Shown here: one piece after another, positions 61,633 through 64,000 of the stretch
Layout of the letters: the number at the start of each line of letters is the position of its first letter
How positions within the stretch are numbered: position 1 is the first letter of the stretch
From: CAWBJP01 sp963789165
GTDB lineage: Bacteria; Actinomycetota; Acidimicrobiia; IMCC26256; BP-133
Assembly: GCA_963789165.1 (NCBI GenBank)
Contig: CAWBJP010000010.1
Coordinates: forward strand, 124,001 to 188,000
DNA: 64,000 bases
Direction of reading: 5' to 3'
Position numbers and translations under genes: made by a program
Notes under the pieces: generated by a model
Databases searched by the model: none
What the model was told of the DNA's origin: nothing
Seen by the model: the letters and a program-made list of their open reading frames with translations, nothing else

Positions 61633-61656
61633 TTATCACTACGTCGATAGTAACAA
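61633..61656. promoter_or_regulatory. Palindromic operator/promoter upstream of sufB
   Basis: CACTAC-GTCG-ATAGTA matches the spacing and bases of the palindrome before sufC at 49668-49689. The stretch is A/T-rich against a GC-rich background, and on the minus strand it includes GATAAT as a possible -10 box. Confidence 0.58.
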
Positions 61657-61713
61657 CTACCCAGCGCCCCAGCATCCCGACACGGAGGGATATGGGTGGG
61701 AGACCGCCACCGG

Positions 61714-64000
61714 CTAACTCGGTGGGGCAGTTGTGGTGGTTGTGGTCTCTGGGGTGACCGGCGCGCCGGTCACCGCCCGGGCCTGGCGGATGAGTTCGGC
61801 GACGCGCTCGACCGCACGCTGGTAGCCGGCCAGGTCGCCGTTGCGCAGCGCCGTCTGGGCCTCCTGATAGGCCTGGTCGGCCTGGGCCAGGAGGCTGGCC
61901 ACGTCAGTACCACCCGCCGGCGGAGGGGTGCCCGGAGGGGTGGTCGGCGGTGTGGTCCCCGGCGGCGGCTCGCCGGCCAGCCCCGGGAACAGCTTGCCCA
62001 GGGCCTGGTTCAGGTTGGTCCCCAGCACGGCCCGGTCGGCATAGGCCACGGCCACGAACTTGAACTCGGGCAGTCTCGTCCCCTGCGTCCCCTGGAGGTA
62101 CAGGGGCCGGACGTAGAGGATCGAGTCCTCCACCGGGATGAGCAGCATGCTGCCCTGGAGGATCTGGGAGCCGGAGCGGTTGAGCAGGCTGAACTGCTGC
62201 GAGATCTCCGGGGTGGTGTTGATGATGGTGTTGATCTGGTCCGGTCCGCGGATCACCTGGCCCACCGGCATCTGGTAGGCCTCGAGCTTGCCATACTCCC
62301 CCGGGTCGGACTTCGCCACCATGAAGGACACCAGGTTGGTGAGCTCCTCACCGCCCCGGGCGGTGGGCACGAAGGGTTGGAGGATGAGGAAGCTCTCCTT
62401 GGTCTGGCCCGGCAGGCGCATCTGCAGGTAGTACGGCTCCATCCGCCGCTTCTTGGACAGTTGCACCGTCGCCGTGCGTCCGCCGGGCCCGGGCGCCACG
62501 GTCGCCACCGGCGTCGACGTGGCGGAGTCCAGCTGCAGGGGACCCGAGCCCGGGTCCTGGGCTACGGCCCACTGCCGCGAGTTGTTGTAGAAGGGCTGGG
62601 GCTCGGTGACGTGGTATTCGCTGAAATGGTCGGTCTGGACCCGGAAGAGGTCCTCCGGGTAGCGCAGGTGGGCCTCGAGTCCGGGCGGCATCTGGGAGCT
62701 GTCCGAGAAGAGCCGGGGGAAAGCCTTGCGGTACGCCTCCACGACGGGGTCCCGTCCCGCCCCTTCGGAGAACACGTAGAACTTCACCTTCCCGTCGTAG
62801 GCGTCGATGGTGGCCTTGACGGAGTTGCGCACGTAGTTGAACTGCCCGCCCCGGAGTCCGCTGTTGGTGGGGAGCCGCTCGGGGTGGCCCATCAGGTACC
62901 CCTGGGAGTAGGGGTAGCGGCTGCTGGTGGTATAGGCGTCGATGACCCACAGGACCCGGCCGTCGAGGACGACCGGGTACGGGTCGGCGTCGTAGCGCAG
63001 GAAGGGGGCCGCCTTGGCCACCCGGTCCCGGATGTCGCGCAGGTACAGGGCTCGCGACGACGGGGTGATCTGGTCGGAGAGGAGCAGCTTGAACTCCCCG
63101 AAGCGCAGGAAGAAGGCGGCCCGGCGGATCAGGCCCTTCATGGGCACCCCCCCGTCCCCCCGGTAGGTGGTGACGGTGTCCTTGGGCTCGGCCGGGAAGT
63201 CGTACTCCTTCTGCTTGGTGTTGACGATGGCGTAGCCCTCCAGCCGCTCGCCGTAGTAGATGGCCGGCTGCTTGAGCTCCACGCCGACTCCCTGCGGGGG
63301 GATGTCCTTGAGCAGGAACTCGGGCAGGCCCCGGTCGGTCACTCCGTTGGAGGGCGACGCCACCACGCCGTAGCCGTGGGTGTAGACGAGGTGGCGGTTC
63401 TGCCAGGTCTGGCTGGGCAGGTTGTCGAGGTCGAGCTCCCGGGCGGAGAGGACGACCTGGCGCTGCTCGCCTTCGAGGGGATACCGGTCGATGTCGACGT
63501 CACCGAAGATGTACTGGGGCCGGAACTGCTGGATAGCCCGGTAGGTCTGCTCCAGGACGTTGGGGTCCCACAGGCGGGCATCCCCGATGGTCGCCTCGTT
63601 GGCCGTGATGTCGGCCGCCTGGAGGTCCTCCTTGTAGTCGAAGTTCCGCACGTTCACCCGGTCAAGCCCGAAGGCGGCCCGGGTGGCCTTGATGTTGCGC
63701 TCGATGTAGCGCGACTCCTTCTGGAACTCGTTCGGCTCCACCGAGAAGCGCTGCACGGCGGCGGGGTAGATCGTCCCGATGACCAGGGAGACGAACCCCC
63801 ACAGACCCACGGCGATGGCGGGCAGGACCCAGCCCCGCAGCCGGATGTTGACCAGGAAGAGCAGGGCGGCCGCCACCGAGATCACGATGAGCATGTTCAG
63901 GGCGGGCAGCTCCGCCCGCACGTCGGTGTAGCTGGCGCCCTCGACCACGCCCCGGGCGGAGAAGTTGAGCTCGTAGCGCTGGAGCCAGTAGCCGAAGGCC
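61714..64000 (-). CDS. UPF0182 family membrane protein, N-terminus outside window
   Basis: At least 761 residues of a COG1615/UPF0182 protein; the frame is open through the right edge, where it reads YELNFSARGVVEGASYTDVRAELPAL. Two or three transmembrane helices (LIVISVAAALLFLVNI) precede a large extracytoplasmic domain with VNVRNFDYKEDLQAADI, YTHGYGVVASPSNGV, YLMGHPERLP and RYPEDLFRVQTDHFSEYHV. A Pro/Thr-rich linker, a short helical segment and a TTTTTT tail end the protein. Family members usually have 900-1,000 residues. Function is not established. Confidence 0.92.
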   Translation of the reverse strand, partial: AFGYWLQRYELNFSARGVVEGASYTDVRAELPALNMLIVISVAAALLFLVNIRLRGWVLPAIAVGLWGFVSLVIGTIYPAAVQRFSVEPNEFQKESRYIERNIKATRAAFGLDRVNVRNFDYKEDLQAADITANEATIGDARLWDPNVLEQTYRAIQQFRPQYIFGDVDIDRYPLEGEQRQVVLSARELDLDNLPSQTWQNRHLVYTHGYGVVASPSNGVTDRGLPEFLLKDIPPQGVGVELKQPAIYYGERLEGYAIVNTKQKEYDFPAEPKDTVTTYRGDGGVPMKGLIRRAAFFLRFGEFKLLLSDQITPSSRALYLRDIRDRVAKAAPFLRYDADPYPVVLDGRVLWVIDAYTTSSRYPYSQGYLMGHPERLPTNSGLRGGQFNYVRNSVKATIDAYDGKVKFYVFSEGAGRDPVVEAYRKAFPRLFSDSSQMPPGLEAHLRYPEDLFRVQTDHFSEYHVTEPQPFYNNSRQWAVAQDPGSGPLQLDSATSTPVATVAPGPGGRTATVQLSKKRRMEPYYLQMRLPGQTKESFLILQPFVPTARGGEELTNLVSFMVAKSDPGEYGKLEAYQMPVGQVIRGPDQINTIINTTPEISQQFSLLNRSGSQILQGSMLLIPVEDSILYVRPLYLQGTQGTRLPEFKFVAVAYADRAVLGTNLNQALGKLFPGLAGEPPPGTTPPTTPPGTPPPAGGTDVASLLAQADQAYQEAQTALRNGDLAGYQRAVERVAELIRQARAVTGAPVTPETTTTTTAPPS

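Overview
The window is high-GC DNA from an actinobacterium. A SUF system using SufU, a UPF0182 protein, paired acyl-CoA dehydrogenases, frequent GTG/TTG starts and many apparently leaderless genes point to the Actinobacteria. The 42-residue GYWLVASDGG-type repeats on secreted proteins suggest the class Acidimicrobiia; that last step is inference from memory of such genomes, not a search. No rRNA, tRNA, CRISPR array, transposase or phage gene was seen.

Positions 1-38,000 are one large surface-polysaccharide region. On the minus strand at the left lie an asparagine synthetase (cut by the edge), a WecA/TagO-like initiating phosphosugar transferase, two GT4 glycosyltransferases and a methyltransferase with a long helical N-terminus. 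A block of secreted envelope proteins follows: a subtilase, a SpoIID/LytB protein and a PGRP amidase, each ending in six copies of the same repeat. Then come an ABC polysaccharide exporter (wzm/wzt), three methyltransferases, and duplicated units of a small helical protein plus a GT4 enzyme. Two SnoaL-like proteins and a 1,303-residue protein made of two tandem glycosyltransferase modules follow. The region closes with more GT4 enzymes, GDP-sugar dehydratase and reductase genes and an RmlA-like nucleotidyltransferase. Together they look like a pathway that makes nucleotide sugars, starts a glycan on undecaprenyl phosphate, extends and methylates it, and exports it through Wzm/Wzt.

Positions 37,400-49,650 are mixed housekeeping and accessory genes: thiE, a polytopic membrane protein, hydrolases, small conserved proteins, an FkbM methyltransferase that looks like a later insertion, an acyl-CoA dehydrogenase pair behind a palindromic operator, a PilZ protein, a metallo-beta-lactamase fold hydrolase, a glycogen-debranching-type glycosidase and a lipoprotein.

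Positions 49,700-61,600 carry two separated iron-sulfur assembly operons, sufC-sufS-sufU (plus strand) and sufB-sufD-Rieske-sufC (minus strand). Between them are an SMP-30 protein, a class A penicillin-binding protein, a hydrolase and an LLM flavin oxidoreductase. The same palindrome lies upstream of both suf operons. A UPF0182 membrane protein runs off the right edge.

Three things stand out. Several families of short dispersed repeats occupy gene ends and protein linkers; one is a 163-nt element, present twice, whose stems change in a compensatory way and which therefore looks like structured RNA. Short helical proteins are encoded directly upstream of GT4 genes again and again. Six genes are broken by apparent single-base indels in or next to short G/C-rich runs, which suggests sequence error at least as much as decay.
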